Below are positions 6,002-7,700 of a stretch of 7,700 nucleotides of DNA, piece after piece; positions within the stretch are counted from its first letter, which is position 1, and the number at the start of each line of letters is the position of its first letter. A program made the position numbers and the translations under genes. Below the pieces are notes generated by a model. It did no database searches. It was not told the DNA's origin and saw only the letters and a list, made by a program, of their open reading frames with translations. The DNA is from an uncultured Collinsella sp. (GTDB lineage: Bacteria > Actinomycetota > Coriobacteriia > Coriobacteriales > Coriobacteriaceae), in the NCBI GenBank assembly GCA_900541015.1, contig UQIB01000049.1, positions 1-7,700 of the forward strand, in the 5' to 3' direction.

Positions 6002-6011
6002 TTGTTTAAAC
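6002..6011. promoter_or_regulatory. Candidate regulator operator 2 (GTTTAAAC)
   Basis: This is an exact second copy of TTGTTTAAAC, 122 bp from the first, with the palindrome GTTTAAAC at 6004-6011. It lies just downstream of the candidate PTS -10, at the expected start of transcription, where binding would block the PTS gene. Two sites flanking the divergent promoters would allow looping or independent repression. Confidence 0.45.
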
Positions 6012-6054
6012 GTTTCCCCACGCGCAACGCGCCTCGATATTCGGAAGGCAGAAC

Positions 6055-7700
6055 ATGCTGCAAAAAATCCAACGCTTTGGCGGGGCAATGTTCGCGCCCG
6101 CCATGCTGTTTTCTATATCAGGCCTCATGGTCGGCGTCTCCGCTCTCGCAACGACTGCGGACATCGTCGGCGATCTCGCCGTATACGGAACCCCTTGGTA
6201 CGTTTTTTGGACCATCATCCAGCGCGGCTCGTGGACGGTCTTTAAACGCCTCCCGCTCCTTTTTGCCGTAGCGCTGCCCATCGGTCTTGCCCAAAAACAA
6301 CCGGCTCGTTGCTGTCTCGAGGCTCTCGTCGCCTATTTTGCCTACTGCTTCTTTTTGAGCGAGATCATTAAGCTGAGCGGAGACAACCTTGGACTTGAGT
6401 ACCCGTCATCTTTGACCTCCGCCAGCGGTATCACCGTCATCGACGGCATCAAGACGCTCGACACCGGCATTATCGGCCCGCTGGCGGTATCGGCAACCGT
6501 CGTTGCCATCCATGACCGCTTCTACGATGCCAAGGTTCCCGATTGGCTCGGCACCTTCTCGGGCTCCTCGCTGGTCTACCTCATCAGCTTTTTTGCCGTG
6601 TTTGCCCTTGCTGCTATCTCGGCCGCCATCGTGCCCTACGTATACGATGTAACCGATACGCTGCGTCACGCGCTTGCAGGCGTCGGTCCCTTTGGCGTGG
6701 GCATCTTTGTCTTTTTAGAACGAGCACTCGAGCCCTTTGGCCTGCACCACCTGCTCTACATGCCGATCTACTACGACAACCTGGTCATTAACGACGGCAT
6801 CTACGCCACGTGGAGCAGTTTGCTCCCCATCCTCTCCCATAGCACGCGCCCCCTTAATGAGCTTGCACCGTGGGCCGGTTTTACCGCCACCGGCTGGGTC
6901 AAGCTCTTTGGCCTTCCTGCCATCGCAGCTGCGTTCTACTCCACCGCAAAACCCGAGCGCCGCGCCGGCCTCAGGGTCATCCTTGTTCCCGCCATCATCG
7001 CCTCGGTGGTTTGCGGCGTTACCGAGCCACTCGAGTTTCTCTTTATGTTCACCCACCCCGGGCTCTTTTTGCTCTACGCCGTCTTATCGTCTTGCCTTGC
7101 CACAACCATGAATCTCTTTGGCATCGTCGGCATCTTCTCGGGCGGCCTGATGGAGATGGCAGCCTTCAACTTTATTCCGCTCATGCGCACGCATGCCGGT
7201 GCCTATCTTTTGGCGCTCGGTATCGGCCTTGCCTTTAGCCTCATCTTTTTTGTTAGTTTTCGAGCACTCATCTTGGTCTATGACCTTAAGACACCGGGCC
7301 GCGAGGATCATGTTGCCAATCGCGCGGCAATCGATTGTTTAACGGGAAGCGACTTTGCCAAAGAGCAATCCCCCAATGACGAGGTCGATAGTCGATCCGA
7401 TCAAGATCACATCCTCGCTGAGCGGGTAATTCAGCTTTTAGGTGGTGTTGGCAATATTGTGGGCGCAACCAACTGTGCCACGCGCCTGCGCGTCGAGGTC
7501 GCAGACCCTTCCATCGTTGCAGATAACGCGTCGTTTGTCGCGGTGGGCGCCAAGGGCCTCATCATTACGGGCAAGACCGCCCAGGTAATCATCGGCATCT
7601 CGGTTCCCCGCGTTAAAGAGCATTTTGACCAGATCATGGGCCTCGAGCCGGAATTTGTGCCCACCACCTCGGCCTCCCCTGCCGCCAGCGCAGCCCATAA
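6055..7700 (+). CDS. PTS alpha-glucoside/maltose-type EIICB permease, 3' end beyond window
   Basis: This is an open frame of 548 complete codons that remains open at the last base; the final TAA is out of frame. It encodes a PTS permease that imports and phosphorylates a sugar. Residues 1 to about 425 are the membrane IIC domain of the glucose superfamily. It opens MLQKIQRFGGAMFAPAMLF and carries TLDTGIIGP, LERALEPFGLHH (His231/His232) and the GITEP-type motif GVTEP (321-325), closing at TPGRE (413-417). A charged linker leads to a IIB domain (about 452-530) with the phosphorylation site Cys474 in TNCATRLRV. Order and sequence resemble Bacillus subtilis MalP and GlvC, not TreP, which has IIB first. 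ATG 6055 follows GGAAGG (6043-6048), and an in-frame TAA at 6007 rules out an earlier start. After IIB the frame continues into an Ala/Ser/Pro/Thr-rich stretch, so a further domain such as IIA may follow. It is divergent from the TreR-like regulator. Confidence 0.93.
   Translation, partial: MLQKIQRFGGAMFAPAMLFSISGLMVGVSALATTADIVGDLAVYGTPWYVFWTIIQRGSWTVFKRLPLLFAVALPIGLAQKQPARCCLEALVAYFAYCFFLSEIIKLSGDNLGLEYPSSLTSASGITVIDGIKTLDTGIIGPLAVSATVVAIHDRFYDAKVPDWLGTFSGSSLVYLISFFAVFALAAISAAIVPYVYDVTDTLRHALAGVGPFGVGIFVFLERALEPFGLHHLLYMPIYYDNLVINDGIYATWSSLLPILSHSTRPLNELAPWAGFTATGWVKLFGLPAIAAAFYSTAKPERRAGLRVILVPAIIASVVCGVTEPLEFLFMFTHPGLFLLYAVLSSCLATTMNLFGIVGIFSGGLMEMAAFNFIPLMRTHAGAYLLALGIGLAFSLIFFVSFRALILVYDLKTPGREDHVANRAAIDCLTGSDFAKEQSPNDEVDSRSDQDHILAERVIQLLGGVGNIVGATNCATRLRVEVADPSIVADNASFVAVGAKGLIITGKTAQVIIGISVPRVKEHFDQIMGLEPEFVPTTSASPAASAAH

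Noticed and set aside
5878..6009. Small plus-strand open frame in the regulator/PTS gap, ending TAA at 6007
   Set aside because: It has no ATG, GTG or TTG start in frame, and the region is filled with candidate operators.
7698..7700. TAA at the window's end as stop of the PTS gene
   Set aside because: It is out of frame. The PTS frame reads CAT then AA-, so the gene continues past the window.

Overview
The window looks like a piece of chromosome from a moderately GC-rich gut anaerobe. The best guess is a Coriobacteriia actinobacterium such as Collinsella. This rests on a base composition that looks clearly GC-rich, a sugar-binding lipoprotein with a twin-arginine leader, a lysine-rich insertion in the sugar ABC ATPase, and the mix of CUT1 ABC and PTS sugar uptake genes. 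The assignment is inference from style, not from a marker gene.

Layout. Positions 1-433 contain no gene. They hold a + strand terminator for a gene outside the window, then an unusual array of six copies of a 15-bp motif in alternating orientation at 40-41 bp steps (78-293), then the terminator of the ABC operon. Positions 4799 down to 434 (minus strand) form one four-gene operon for a complete CUT1 sugar ABC importer, in transcription order: solute-binding lipoprotein, first permease, second permease, MsmX/UgpC-type ATPase. A strong hairpin without a U-tract lies between the binding protein and the first permease, and the two permeases overlap as TAATG. Positions 4800-5105 hold the operon's AT-rich control region, a long leader with hairpins, and a very long two-way terminator. 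Positions 5825 to 5106 (minus) encode a GntR/HutC-family (UTRA) regulator resembling the trehalose repressor TreR. From 6055 to the right edge (plus), divergent from the regulator, runs an alpha-glucoside/maltose-type PTS permease with IIC then IIB domains. Its frame is still open at the last base.

How the parts fit. The regulator sits between two sugar uptake systems. Sites matching the GntR/HutC core GTNTANAC occur twice in the regulator/PTS control region (5882-5889, 6004-6011) and once in the ABC control region (4985-4992). The simplest reading is one sugar-phosphate-sensing repressor controlling its own gene, the PTS and possibly the ABC importer, for alpha-glucosides or related oligosaccharides. 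The substrate cannot be fixed from this window because no hydrolase or phospho-glucosidase gene is present.

The features most worth a second look are the alternating 40-bp array, the shared candidate operators, and the Ala/Ser/Pro/Thr tail after the IIB domain, which hints at a further fused domain (perhaps IIA) beyond the window.
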